From Callorhinus ursinus (lineage: Eukaryota > Chordata > Mammalia > Carnivora > Otariidae), in contig NW_020326258.1 in assembly GCF_003265705.1 (NCBI RefSeq), positions 1-64,000 of the forward strand: DNA of 64,000 bases, read 5' to 3'. Below the pieces are notes generated by a model. The model was not told the DNA's origin and did no database searches. It saw only the letters and a list, made by a program, of their open reading frames with translations. The position numbers and the translations under genes were made by a program. How positions within the stretch are numbered: position 1 is the first letter of the stretch; each line of letters starts with the position of its first letter. Below are positions 48,560 through 61,254 of the stretch, one piece after another.

Positions 48560-48805
48560 AAGAACAGTATTATAAAAAAAAATACATAATTCTTGTAGGC
48601 ACCTGCTATGAAAGTTAATCATGCAGTCACCACTAATAAACGTTTCATCAAAACTAAACTCATGAATCATGTTATAAACAACTATACGTTGATGCTACAT
48701 AGGAAATCTACAAGGAAATAAATACATAATTACGTAGGGAGATTCTATCAGTAGGCTAAGCAAAGAATTAGCATACAATTACGACACAATAAGTTTGATG
48801 GGAAC
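48560..48805. promoter_or_regulatory. AT-rich possible conserved intronic element
   Basis: Contains clustered homeodomain-like cores (gttaatcatgcag, actaataaacg, ataattacgtaggg, acaattacgac) with retained CpGs in AT-rich, repeat-free sequence. Weak inference only. Confidence 0.22.
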
Positions 48806-49254
48806 TTCAAATCCATGGCCACTGGGGAAAAGGGACATAAACAGAACCATAAATGCCTAGGACACAATGCTCTGAATGGTTTTCCAGAGTCAGTAAACAC
48901 TTTGCTTGTTAAACTGCCAAGCAAAAGCCATCTGGTTACTAGAACATCTCTATGTTTAACCAGAATCAGATGGTGCTTCTTCTCCTATCACCATAGGGAT
49001 CCAAATGCAATCAATGGATATGCAAGTACCGTATGGGGATGGGGTATCTTCTTCATCTTCTAGAGCAGGGATAAGGAGTATTTTTTTTTACTATGTGCCA
49101 TTAATCACAACCTCAAAAAAAACCTATGTTCATCTCCCACTTCTTAAAAGGGCAAGGAGAAGACACAAAAATGTTAGGTTTTTAAATGTTTAATGAAAAG
49201 AAGTTTGATTTCATCAAAGCAAGATAACCCTTCAAAATATTTTTATGTCACATT

Positions 49255-49505
49255 GTTGAAATGAGGAGGGGTTATAAAAAGGAATAAAAAAAATGAAGAA
49301 AAATAGATGTGGAGGAAGAGGTAGACAGTAAAAGCAGACATGAGAAAAATACACAGGGAAAAAGCATATATGAGAAAGACCCAGAGAAGGAGCTGTTAAA
49401 GAGGAAAGGCACAAAATCACAAGGAGTGAAAGACAAGTAAGCAGAAAGGAGAGAGGAGAGAAGGTGAGGAGAGGTATTAACAGAGAGAGGTTCAGTAGGG
49501 TCTAA
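49255..49505. repeat. Polypurine-rich stretch
   Basis: About 250 bp of + strand is dominated by A and G (ggaggaagaggtag..., agaaaggagagaggagagaaggtgaggagagg). It explains the Ser/Phe-rich chance frames on the minus strand. Confidence 0.75.
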
Positions 49506-52500
49506 AATGAGTGAACTGCATACTTGCATTAACCAGTAGTGGGCTTTCAAACTTTCAAAAGCTATTGACTTTTAACCACTGCCTGTTGACATTTTAGTCT
49601 CTGTCTGCATCTTGGAAATAGATATATTCACATTCACACCACCAGAGGCCCAGTTCCAAATGGTGCAAACAAAACCCACATTGGAAGAAAGTACTCTGAG
49701 CTTGCCCGTCAGTAATCAGCACTTTACTACCCCAGCTACCAACTGAAATTGAGCTGAGCCTGACCAGTGGAGACTGCCAACCTTGTCTATAAATCGGCAT
49801 CCAGTGACCCAAACAAGGAAACCACATCCTGCCCTGTGCTGTCATTAGAGGTGACATTGGGGAGGGCAGGGTCTGTCCTGGTCACTGGGATCTAAGTCAG
49901 ACAGTGACAGACTGGAAATGTCCAAAGGCATGCAGATGGCCTGGGGGCTCTGGAATCTTGGTCTGTGTGAGGTAGCTCTGTAGGTTGTGCTTATATAAGT
50001 TTCTGTAGATAATTCACTTCATGGTCAATGCATGCTGATGTGTCATCCCCACCGCTCGAGCTCCATGGAACATGTCAAATTCAGCATGGGGAGTCTCACC
50101 ACATAGGCCCATTAATAAGGTGGATGTGCATGGTGATGGGGTTGCAAGGATGGAATAGGTAGGGACCCGGGGGCCCCCCATCTGGCACTCTGCTGGCATC
50201 CCACTCCCACCTCCTTCCCGGAAGCAGCAGCATGTCCCTGCAGTGGCAAACGGTACCCAAAGCCGGCTGTGGCTCACTCCAAATGCCAGCACGAGTTGGC
50301 TTCCTCGGCTTTCTGTTGCCACCTGCCCACCTCTCTCGGGCACACGTGCCCTAAGCATTTCCTCTGCCAGCCCCAGGATCCCTTCCAGTCTTCCCCAGAA
50401 GCCATTCCACCAGGCTACACCCGCTCTCCCTGCCCCATTGTCTCTCCGGTTGTCACAGCCATCACACACCTGTGCAGGGAAGAAAAGAGCTGCTCGTGGT
50501 CATCCTCAGGTTCATAGCCGAGGGTCGGCTGTGCCCTGAGTAGCTCCAGGGCAGTCCCTTCCCAGCCCGACTGAGACAAGTGGGCCGTGGTTCCTCCCAC
50601 TGCCCTTAACCAGAGCCAGGGACCTGTTTTGTAGGTGCTTAAAGGTCTTGGCTGTCTTCATTAATACAGAGGGAATTCCTCCTGTGATGAAAGGAACAGC
50701 TCAAATTTAGCCCAGATTTGAAATTGTTTAGTGTCAAAAGAAATGAAGAGTGAGAACCAGCTACAATCACTGCACGTGAAATTAGCTCCATTCAAATGCA
50801 GTATTTTTTTAATCATTTTTCCCTCCTTACGGAGATGTTATCATAACCCTGGCATTGTGTCAAGGCGTGGAAAGACCAGAAAACAGGGTCCCTGCCCGCA
50901 CCATGTGCCGTGTTTTGGGGGAAGCAGGAGACTCCCGGCTGCCGTGCAGGGCAGCACATCCTGGCAGAGACCGACGGACACGCATTGCAGCTTGGAGGCA
51001 GATGCCCAGCAAAGTGCTCCCTCCACAGACTTCCAACGTGCGCATGCATCATAAAGGCACCCAAAGGGTGTGCAGGTGCCACCAGGCAGCCAGGGAGCAT
51101 GTGAGTGCCAGGACCCAGCACCCAGCACAGGGGAGGACAGAGGTGTGAGGATGTGGCCAAGGGGGGTGGGGCGGACAGCAAAGAATCGATGCGGCCTTAG
51201 CAAGGGGCCGGGGCAGCGAGACAGCAGATGGCTGGACGCATGAGCAAGAGTCAGACCGTGAACTAGCGTGCAGCTTGGGTTTCTCCTACGGGTAAGGGGC
51301 AGCACTTAAGAGTCTTAAGCAGATAAACCTTTTAGAACGATTGCCAAAGGCCTCGAGGCGTGCACGTCCAGTCTGGGCAAAAGCAGACAGAGGCAGCCAG
51401 GAGCTGGGACCGCAGACGAGGGCAGGCCAGAATGCGTGAAAGAGGTGATGATTGGAGGTGACAGAGAGAAGGAGGGATGTGTGGATGCAGCCCAGGCTTT
51501 GAGCTTTGGTGGAAGCTTCCAGGAGCCCCTGGCGCCGGAAATGCCGGCAGGAGGAGTGATTTGATGTGTTGATGGGATGGGTTCAAATTTGAAGGTACTG
51601 AGTTGAGGAAATGCACCCTAGTAGGGCACGGGCTTCAGTTGTTTGGAGTCTTCTTTGGCACATGGTCAGAGTGCCTGTAGGAAAGGTGTCCCCTGCACAA
51701 ATGGGGCAGCCATGAAAGTATCGGGAGGGACCAGGTCACGCTATGCTAACAACAAAACATTTCTGCCACCTAACGCACACACACGCACACATGTACACAC
51801 ACCCACATGTGCGCACATGTGTATTTATTGCTCCTTCGTGCCACGTGTCCACACTGGTCGGCCATGCACTGGGCACTTCGGGATCACCCAGAGGTTCTGT
51901 CTCCACCTATGTTCTCACGTTCACTGCTTTGACAGAGGAGAACATGGTATATCAACACTACACCTTCGAATTCCACCCAGAAGTGACATGTGTCACTTCT
52001 GTTCTCATTGCATTAGCCACAAGCCAACACCACACCCAACTCCCAAGATGGAAGGAGTGCTTGGAGGGAGGCTGGAAGGCCAGCTTCAGCCAAAGACAGA
52101 GGGGTTGAATGAACTGTGTGGTGGAAATGCTGAGAAACCAGATTCAGAGGCAGGGGGACAACTCACTTCCGAGCAGTGGCAGAGGACCACCACCACCCCT
52201 AGGTCAGGAGGATGTAAGGAGGTGACATCTGGGAGCTGCACAGGAGATGTGATTGCTGCCAGAGATTCCTCCTGAGCCCTAGAAGAGAAACAGAAATATC
52301 TTGAAGAAATATCTACGAAAAGGTTCAGAACAACGAAGACGAAGAGAATTCAGGAAAGCAGGTTTCAGAATTCTCCCTGAGACTCTTTTCGTCCTTTGGT
52401 CCCAGGGTTCTAAAGAGAGGGAGTATGGAAGCCTGGTCCCCTTTTGCGTTCAGGCCATGGGGCCTGCCCTGCTTGCTGGGATATCATAAGCCACTTGTTC

Positions 52501-54466
52501 CCGTGGGGACAGTGCCCACCCACCCTCTCAGACACACTGTTTCCAGTGCCCCAGGCCAGGCCCTCTTGGGCAGGGTGTAGGATTTTAGCACAATGTAGCA
52601 CACTTCTGCAGCCCCCTCCCCAGTGGGAAAGGACCGGAGTCACAGGTCCAAGCAGACACGGCACACAGACTTTGGTCTCCATTCATGGCTGGTCCAGACC
52701 CCGCAGGGGGATTGGGAGTCGGGGGCCGTGGAGGACAGTTCAGGCGGGGCAGAGCTATTCTTTGAATGAAGTCGCTAAGGCGCTAAATGCCAGTTTATCC
52801 TAAGAGACTAAAGCTCCACGGGGCGCACCAGATAGTGCTTTTTAAGACATACCTTCTCTTTTCCAATAAAACTCAGACTCCTTAAATATTGAGACCTGTC
52901 CCTCAGGCTTACACTCACACAGGAAGTCACAGCATCATCTCACAAGGGACCAACTTAAAGTCCGGCCCATTGCTCCTGACTCCGCGGTCCTGCCATTTCA
53001 GGGTCTGTATCACACCTCATTACTTCATTCTCTAAAAGAGCTCCTCGGTGAAAGCCAGCAAGGCAGGCATAGCTGCCTCTCATACCAGGGCAAAGGATCC
53101 CTCTGATAGGGAAGTTTCAGGTCTTCTTAAAGCCCCTAGCGCTCCACCTCCATCAACTCTCCCTGGCAGTAAGCCTTCGACACTTCCTGGCTGCCTAGCC
53201 CTTCCCTCTCTTCTCATCCGCCTTCCTCCATGACAGAGGGTGTGTGTCATTGTGCCCATCTAGGATCCCCTCCCGACTCCCCTCTGGTAGTTCCCCACCT
53301 CCCCTCCTTTCGTATCTCCCAGCCTCCCGTGTGGATGGGAAGCCAGCCTGAACCCCTCCTGCAGGTGCACGGATGCTGATGAGCTGCAGGGCTGGGTGCG
53401 GGCCAGCACTCAACACTGACAGAGGCAGCCCTTGCCTTACTAAGCAGCTCTGTCATGTGCTTCTGGGAATAGGTTCTGGAAGCCCAGCCTAAAGGCTGGT
53501 TCTCTTATTCTCCCTTAACCCTGGCAGCTAGATCATATCCCTAAACCAACCCACCCACTCACACTCGCCAGATTGGCTTTGTCATCTCAACCAGTAGCTC
53601 AGACTGATGTGTTCATTCCTGGCTGACCTGTAGCACGAGGGGAAGGAGATCCAAGGATGGACGCCAAGAGGTGCAGGTCAGAGGGGGGGCAGAATGTAGA
53701 TCTAAGCAGAAGCTTAGACTTAACATTTGGTCTCCAGGCAATATATCATTTCAGTCCCCCCACTAGGCAGAAAAGCTTCCTTTGATCCAAAGCAGAAGAC
53801 AGTCAGCAGGCTCTTCCCTGTGTTCCTCCAAAAAGCTGTTTTTTTTTTCCCCCCACTATGAAGCACGTGCTTGTCCTTACTGGAAAGCGTCTTTCAAATT
53901 CAAGGATAATTGCTCTCTAGTTGAGATCAGGGGCATGTTCAGTGGAAAAAGAGCTCCTAGCTCCAAGGCCGAAGGGCCTGGAATGGACTTTAACCCTCGT
54001 TCCACTTAGCAGCCTGAGATTCATCTCCATGAGGGTGGGCTCCTCATCCCACCTGGTCACCCCTCCCCCCCCCATCCCTCAAGGTGGGACTTCTCGCTCC
54101 TGTGGTCTCCATCTGCTGCTCATTGCCAAGCCTCCCTCCAGTGATCGGCTCCTCCCTCGCCGGCCCCGGAACAGCCTGTCCCAGAACAGCCTGTAATTTA
54201 AAGAATTTCACTGGTGGAAACACAAGGCAATGTTCAAAATGGCAAAGTGAGTAAATTTCAGCATAGGGTGCCCGACATTTCTATAAGTTTTTACTGGTCT
54301 TGGTGCCAGTGGAAATGGAGCTAGACCTGTTTTCTCAAGCTGATTTCTGTCCAAGATCTCAGAGGTCACTTTGACCCCCATCTTCTGATGAATGTCAGAC
54401 TTGGTCACTGAGAAACTCTTCTCTGACACCTGTGCCTTCTCTCTGTCACCAGGAAGACTGAGGTTG

Positions 54467-54685
54467 GGGTTTCTCAACTTGGGCACCATTCACATGTGGA
54501 GCAGGGTAACTCTTTGTTGTGAAGTTTTGTGCATGGTGGGGTGTCTAAGAGCACCTTACCTCAACTCACCAGATGCCAGTAGCACCTTCCCCCAGTTGTG
54601 ATAAACCAGTATCTTCAGATATTCCCTGATTTGGCCTGGGAGCAAAGTCATCCCTTGCTGAGAGGTTGGAAATCACTGTTCTAGA
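54467..54685 (+). mobile_element. hAT-Charlie-type non-autonomous DNA transposon
   Basis: 'ggtttctcaacttgggcaccattcacatgtggagcagggtaactctttgttgtg...catggtggggtgtctaagagcacc...ccagatgccagtagcaccttcccccagttgtgataaacc...gagcaaagtcatcccttgctgagaggttggaaatcactg' matches a common MER-class hAT element with 'tctcaac'/'gttgagaa'-like terminal repeats. Exact subfamily uncertain. Confidence 0.75.
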
Positions 54686-55743
54686 TAAAAGCAGGAGGAA
54701 GGTGAAGCAGACCCTAATTGCTTATTCTACGGCAGCAATGGTGGGATCTGCTGGTGGATCGCAGACCCTCCTGAGACTTTGGTCTCCAATGTCAATCCAT
54801 GCCACAGCTTCCCACCACTACTTGGTTAATGCAGGAATGGTGAACCTGAACCACTCCTGGTGGCCACCAAGAGAATCTGTCTGCCTGGGCTGCCTGACTT
54901 TGGGGACAGCCAAGCCGTTTGTATTTCTATTTTATTGATGATGCAGTTGAGTCTCAGATGGAGTGATTTTTCCACTAGTGTTCAAGAGGAGAGCTGGAAA
55001 TACCACAGCTCTTGGGACTGGCAGAAACTGGAGGGGTGGAAAATGGGCAGGGGAGGAGGCAGTGACCTGGGTTCTTCTGGAGGCTACCAGGAGTGTCCTT
55101 CTTTCCAAACAGCAGTTTTTAGGACCTCCCCCTTGATTCTCTGAATAATTTTTCTCACTCACTTTGTCCTTGCAAGCCATTGGTGGTGGAAAGCCCAGCT
55201 CTGGGGCAGCCACAGCCTCTCTGACCTTCTTCACTGGTCTCCATTTGTCCCCATCTCAGGGGCACCAAAGTCATTGGCATTTCGCTGGAGTGGTTTCCTC
55301 TCTTGTTTGGGATCACAGGGACTTTTGGTCTTCCTTCATTTTCCACTCCTTTTACAGAAGGTAATCACACACAAGGCAGATGTTGGAGGCGTGAGTCACC
55401 GTGGTACCAGCCCAGCATGGCGACTTGGAGCCAGATGCCCAGGCCAGGCTGCTATCACCATCCACTGGGGCCATGAGCAACCAAAACTCTCTGTGTCCAC
55501 CATCTCTCCCAACTCACACATGACCCAGCAACAGGCTGTGCTCCTCAGGCCCTCTTTGCCCAGCCAGTGGGGTGTCAGGTGACATCCCAGAGCTATGGAG
55601 AAGCCATGGCTCCTACTCAAGACCCAAATGCAGAGCCACCTGTCCAAACTGGGGACCCAGATACCATAGGGAACGGGAAAAACACCCACCCCCACTTGCC
55701 TTTGCTCCAGCCCAAAGTAAAAAAGTAAACAAATACATTTTTA

Positions 55744-55920
55744 AACTCTCTTCCCTCACACTTCCTCCCTCGCCTCCCTGCCTCCCACCAAAAGCCACCC
55801 CATCCCACTGTCCTTCCCCTCCCTCCTCCCACACGCTGCCACCTGGCTCCAAGAGCCTGCTCCAGCCTCCCACCACCTGCCACTGGCCCATGATCCTTCC
55901 CTCCCCACTCCCACATCAAC
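55744..55920. repeat. C-rich polypyrimidine tract
   Basis: Repeated cctccc/ccaccc blocks on + leave G-runs on the minus strand that could form G-quadruplexes. Confidence 0.7.
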
Positions 55921-56162
55921 TGTTCTGCTAAACAATAGGTCTCATCAAAGACGACAGAGGGGGAATGAAAGGATGTATCCCCCCGGGGTTGGGTCGCCCC
56001 AAGGCAGGCTTTGGGGCTGGAAGTCAGGGTCTCAAGCTTTTCTCTGCATCACCAGCGAAGAGTCCCCTGCCTAGAGGTGTGGCCATAAGGAAGGCTGGAG
56101 GGTAAAGGACAGATGCCCAACTGGACAAGCAAGTGTGGGCAACCCAGAGTAGGAGAATATGA

Positions 56163-56164
<2 letters not shown>

Positions 56165-56207
<43 letters not shown>

Positions 56208-56222
56208 CGCACGTGTGTGTTT
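56165..56222. repeat. (GT)n(GC)n alternating purine-pyrimidine tract
   Basis: GT repeat runs into GCGCGCGCGC at about 56199-56210, then ACGTGTGTGT. About 55 bp of strict alternation is the classic Z-DNA-forming pattern. Confidence 0.95.
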
Positions 56223-57094
56223 AGGTAGCCTGAGATAAGGCACTGGGATGTGAGTGAGCAGATAATAGGAGGGAGCAATGGAGAATACTGAATTCTAAAG
56301 GCTCCATCTTGAGAACAGAGCACCAGGACTGGGGAAGGGACCCTGCCCATGCCAAGTACACAGTGTTTTCCTACACCCAGATTGATGTGATCTCCTGGGC
56401 AGAGGAATTTGCTTTTTACCTTGTGCAGCCCTCTTTTCCTCATTGATAATCCCAGTGAAGGGAACCCACTAGTCCCCTCTGCAGGGATGCTGCCCCTCTC
56501 ACTCCCAGCCCTGCTCTCCCTCCTGGTGACAAGCTGGAACAGCCCATGGGCTCACAGCTTCCCACTGCCTCTTGAATTTGTCTGGGGAGGGGAGGCAGGC
56601 AAGGGAAGCACCTGGCTTCTGGCACTGGGGAAGACTAAACTCAGGTGAAGGTGGGTGGCACCTAGTGGGAGAAAGTCACTTCCCAGACTTCACCAAGTCT
56701 TGGCTTCACCAAGAGGAAAGAGCTAAGGGGATCAGCAGTAAAAACATCACTGCCTACGTTTCTCATATGCTTTTCTGCTTTGATTTAATCTCCCTCGCAA
56801 GATATTAAATTTCAGGCTCAAAGGCTTTAAAAGGAGGGAGGCATCTTGATTTTAAATATTGACTCAGAGAATTGTTTTGCAGCCCAGAACTGCATTCATA
56901 AAGGTTTCTACACAATTAGCAAACATCCCTGACATGCACGTGGGGTCCCAGGGAGAGGTCTGTCAGTCATTGTGATCCCTGACACTGTGAGTCTAACAGT
57001 ACCACCTCCTAGCCATGAGCTCACTGGCACATTACCCGTTCTTCTCTGCAACTGAGCATAGCAGCCACCCAGCACTGTTTTGATAATGTGCCTA

Positions 57095-57205
57095 AAATTA
57101 TACATATATATATATATAATATGTATATTTATGTACAAACTAATACGTATATTTATGTACACAATATATTATATATTATCTATAAATAAATGCATTTGAA
57201 TATGA
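57095..57205. repeat. (TA)n-rich tract
   Basis: 'acatatatatatatataatatgtatatttatg' followed by 'atacgtatatttatgtacacaatatattatatattatc': AT-rich with nested palindromes. Confidence 0.85.
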
Positions 57206-58780
57206 ATCCAAAGTTAATAGGTACATTGAAAGTTTATATATATGTAGAATATGTGTTCTTATACTGAAAGTTAACCTATAAAGCATTTAACATAGCAACT
57301 GTCCAACAAAACGTACTATTATCACCACACCTCATTTTACTTACTCTTCTCTAGCTGTTATAAGTATATTCATATTGTCAAGTTTCAACACCTTGTACTA
57401 TATTCAAGTCTCTTAAAGATCCAAGGGTTATGACATGGCTTTATGATTTTAGAAATTGGCATTAGGTACTAAAAATTTCTTATTGACTGATTTGGACTAC
57501 TTGGAGGGTTTTAATATGTGGTGTTTGTTACCTATGTTACCTTTGTTCTGACAAATAATACTGTGCCTTACACATGACCTTATGAGATTCTCCCTATGGG
57601 CTTCATTGCTATATATCAGTATTCTTTTCAACTCAATCTATGGACTCTTCCCTCCCAATATCACCTGGCATGGATGTGATATGGATGGTGTCTGTTCCCT
57701 GGACTCATACAGTCCAGCTCACAAATTTAAGAGAAAGAGAAAACTCACTTTTGATTTTCTGAAGTCAAATCCAAACCAAACGTCACTCCATTCTGGGTCA
57801 CTAGGGATGTTTCTTACTAGATATTTATTTACTTAACTCAGATCATGGCTCTAGTTCTCATCTAGAACTGTGTGTCCAATGAAATCAAAGAAAAGCACCC
57901 AATGATCAGTGTGCCCTGAGTGCTAAATAATCCTCTTCCCCAGATAATTTTCTCCTCCAAGTTGCTAAGCCCTAGCCTACAGGGATGGGCCTTTGCTCTT
58001 CTGTCTTCCAGCACACATTCTCAACAAGAATGTTTTCAGCAAGATACTGGATAGGAAGAAACAAGTCTGGATTTTTTTCCCCAAAATCCAGGATGCTAGT
58101 CTGGATTTTTTTTTTACTCCAGAATGCTCTCCTCTTATGTATGTTCCAAATTCTCTTTCCTTGGCTTTAATGAAGGGAAAGGTGTCAGACGCATCTCTAA
58201 GACTCTCCCATGGAGAAGATTTTCTTACCATTCTCTCCTGTCAGACTTATAAATATCACTCCGTAGCCACTGAGGAAGAAAGAAATAATTTCTTGGGCAA
58301 ATCAAGAGTTGTATTCCTCAAAACTACTTTGCATGATCCTTCTCTGCATCCTCTTAAAAAATAATTTGATTTTTTTATATAAATCAAGAGTGAGTCCATC
58401 ACAAATAATTAACCAAGTAAGAACGAAGCACTTACCAGTAGGCCCCATGAGCGTGTGTGGGAAGCGAGGTAAGTTATAAGAGCTCTTGTCCTGTCATAAG
58501 AAAGTAGGTGACAAAATCCCGAGTGAGTGGGGTACACCTGCAGACCCCACCTTTTATTTTTTGAAACCACGACACAACATCAGATGAAGTTCAACTTACA
58601 ACTGTGCACTTGTTGGAGGAAACCCAAGTGTATGTTGTGATTTACCTCCCTGTCTTTCCATTTTGGAAAGACAAGGTCATCCACAAGGATGACCCTTGAA
58701 TTTACTCACTGTCAAATAAAACGGTAACCATTTGCACATTTCTGTGCTTGATTATGACTGACCCCAGAGTTTTCCAACAC
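57206..58780. other. Unique AT-rich sequence with an exon-like segment
   Basis: No repeat recognised. Contains the minus-strand exon-like segment at 58436-58490, listed separately. Confidence 0.35.
58436..58490 (-). other. Exon-like 55-nt segment, product unrecognised
   Basis: On the minus strand, acceptor ctactttcttatgacag is followed by 55 nt open in frame (DKSSYNLPRFPHTLMGPT plus one base) and a GTAAGT donor. The Pro/Tyr-rich peptide is protein-like, but I recognise no family. It lies antisense to the inferred KCNJ6 intron. Options: exon of an antisense transcript, cryptic exon, or chance. Confidence 0.25.
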
Positions 58781-58789
58781 GGAAGCTGA

Positions 58790-59140
58790 GATGTGAAAAA
58801 GGAGAGACTCTTTCTTGGGGATCCAAGAAGGCTTCAGGAAAGCTGGGCCTTGGAGAATGGACAGGCTTTCCCAAGGAGAGAAGAAGGGATTACAGTGCTG
58901 TGGGTTAGGGGGCAGTGGAGAGCACAGGGGTGGACAATGGGGTGGGTGGTCGTTCTCTTAGGAGACCAGAGTGGAGGCAGAAAAGCACAGGAGTTGTCTG
59001 GAGAACGACAATCAGGATGTACTGACTAAAGCTGGACATTTTAAGTAGGGAGATAGTAAAAGTCTAGGAACAATGGATGAGGTCAGTGAGGCATTGAATG
59101 CCAGGTAAGAAGTCTGTAAGTTACCTGACAGACCAACATT
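58790..59140 (+). mobile_element. Ancient repeat, family uncertain
   Basis: 'caagaaggcttcaggaaagctgggccttggagaatggacaggctttcccaaggagagaagaaggg...aatggatgaggtcagtgaggcattgaatgcc' resembles the same widespread old repeat class as 27180-27530 ('gaaggcttc-tggagg...gggccttgaaggatgg'). Confidence 0.45.
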
Positions 59141-59329
59141 TTCTGAAGTATATTTCTGGGGACATTAGTCCCATGGCATCCTCAAATTAAATTTTTAAAA
59201 AGTAGAGTTGATGCAGGGTGTTGGTGAAGCAATTCTTTCAGGAAGAACTTGACCCTCTGCTTGAGATTCCCAATGCCTACCAGTATTAATAAAGTTTTAG
59301 ATGCCCTGCAGTATAGAAATCCGCCTCAC

Positions 59330-59815
59330 TTCTGCAGTAGGATGAAAAGTAGACCTCCACAAGAGATCCACATCCTAGTCCCTGAATCTGTGAATGTTAC
59401 CTTGTATGGAGAAAAAGTACAGGGAAGTCTTGGTAAATGTAATTAATTTAAGATTCTTGACTTGGGTAGATTATCCTGCATTATCCAGATGGGCAATCTC
59501 ATGTACCCTCCCGAGAGGAAGGCTGGGGGAGATTTGACCTCAGACAGCAGAGCTGTGGTGTGAAGACAGAACAGAGAGATTGGGAGGTGCCTGCCTTAAA
59601 GACTGGGGTGATGCAGCCACAAGCCAAGTAGCCCCTAGAGGCTGGAAGAGGCAAGGAGGACCCTCCAAAGGGAGTGTGGCAATGCTGATGTCTTGCTCTC
59701 CATGTCTCTCAGCTCCAGAACTGTGGAAGAATACATCTCTGTTGGTTTGTGCCGCTCGGGTTTGGGTAAATTATTATGGTGGTCCCAGGAAACGAATACA
59801 AGAAAGATGTTAGTT
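59330..59815 (+). mobile_element. Ancient LTR or L1M 3'-end repeat
   Basis: 'agacctccacaagagatccacatcctagtccctgaatctgtgaatgttaccttgtatgg', 'gtaattaatttaagattcttgacttgggtagattatcctgcattatcc', 'gatgcagccacaagccaagtagcccctagaggctggaagaggcaagg' and 'ctccagaactgtggaagaatacatctctgttgg' follow a widespread mammalian repeat. Class name uncertain. Confidence 0.7.
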
Positions 59816-61254
59816 GAATGACTGTTTTGCTTCTGAATTACATTTGTCTAACAGATATATCATCATAAAGATTATAAAGGTGTTAAATGTGACATTAAGA
59901 TTTCACCAGTAGGAGATCCAGTAAATGTATCAATTGGGAATTTTGAATTTTCCTGATACTCACTGACTCTCTAAGTTGACCAGAACCAAAATATGCACTA
60001 TTTTGTACAAAAGCCCCTTTCTGATGTCAATTCCAGTAAAGTAATTTGCACTGTTATATCAGACACAGCCTAAATGTTTGTTAGAAATGGCTTAGCTCTG
60101 TGGCCCCTAGACAGAGCAGCCATTGCTCAGTGAACCTAAGACCGGTAGAGGGTTTTATTACAGAACAGAAATGAATCCATGGAGATTTAGTTCTTTGAGA
60201 AGTCTCCCACTGGTCTTTGAGAGCCAGCTCTGGCAAAACTGTGGATTCCTACATCTGAAGAAAAGAAAGGCATTTTCTTATGTCAAGCATCCTCTCAGCA
60301 AAAACATGCTTCTCAGCCCTGGGGAGGAAAAGACAATTAAGGAGTTTCTTTGGACAGAGAAAAGCAATAGTCCTTTAGAGGCTATGGGGCAGAGGGTTCT
60401 GCGGGTTTTCAGAAATGAGAGCTCCGAGGTTATAGAGGCCCCAGATCTGGTCCAGGGATGCAGGCTGCCAAGTGGGGTCAGGCGGAGGGAAACAGGCACC
60501 TGGCTGCACCCTGCCTTCCCACCCACAAGGAGTGGGGTGACTGCCACATGCTGACAAACTCTTCATTGTGAAAGAAGTCTAAGGGCCACTCCCCAACTCC
60601 CAGACCTTCCATAATGAGGGACCTGTCATCCTCCACATGCATCTGGGTTGTTCTCACGAATGCTTCTCAGAGGGCAAAGTCAGGGCAACTGGTTCACCCA
60701 GGAATAGTAGCTGCAGGCTGCAGTTAGGTCAAAAGGTCTCATTTCAAACACTGTGAGTAATGCATATTTTTCACAAACAGGTGTGACAGTTTCCTGTGTA
60801 TCGATTCTCCCCTCAGTCTGAATCCTTGTTTTGACTCAGATATGAAATCTTATCTCTGGTTGCTCCTGACTTATGCTTGCCTAAAGAAATCTTTAAAATG
60901 ATAATGGCTGTTTGACGATCTAATTCTAACCCAATATGATTACAGTAAAACTCTGTCATTCAGCATTTCCTGTGTAGTTGCTGTGTCTGCCCTTTTGCTG
61001 GATGAAATGGATGATACAGACTCTGTCTATGGAGTAGAATTTACTAGTTCATTAACCAAATTCAGTTGACTAGAATCTTCCCATAGCCATATGCGATACA
61101 TTTGGGAAAAATAAGAAAATGACAAAGAAAAAGTAATCAGCATGTGTCCCTAGCAGTGTGGGAATAAATATTTGTTAAGTGAATGACTGAAAACAGAGAG
61201 TTTGTTTAAAAATAATGAAATAATTACCCTTTGATGAGGAGTAACCGCCTAGTA
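59816..61254. other. Unique sequence
   Basis: Nothing recognised. The + frame at 60123-60554 (143 codons) has no motif, splice or initiation support. Confidence 0.35.

Larger units (their letters stand above)
50000..56700. other. GC-richer block of intron, no gene identified
   Basis: Base composition shifts from the AT-rich 46-49 kb flank to clearly GC-richer sequence with more CpG (for example 50170-50420 and 50850-51560). Many overlapping open frames appear as expected from GC content. None shows consistent splice sites or a known family. A CA-rich patch lies at about 51772-51822. Confidence 0.45.

Noticed and set aside
51643..52275. 210-codon plus-strand open frame in GC-rich intron
   Set aside because: His/Thr-rich part comes from a CA-rich patch; no family motif, and competing frames are equally open. 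Expected from GC content.
55155..55346. Minus-strand open frames around a GTGAGT site near 55155
   Set aside because: No clear acceptor, and two overlapping frames are equally open.
60123..60554. 143-codon plus-strand open frame
   Set aside because: No motif, no splice partners, low-information composition.
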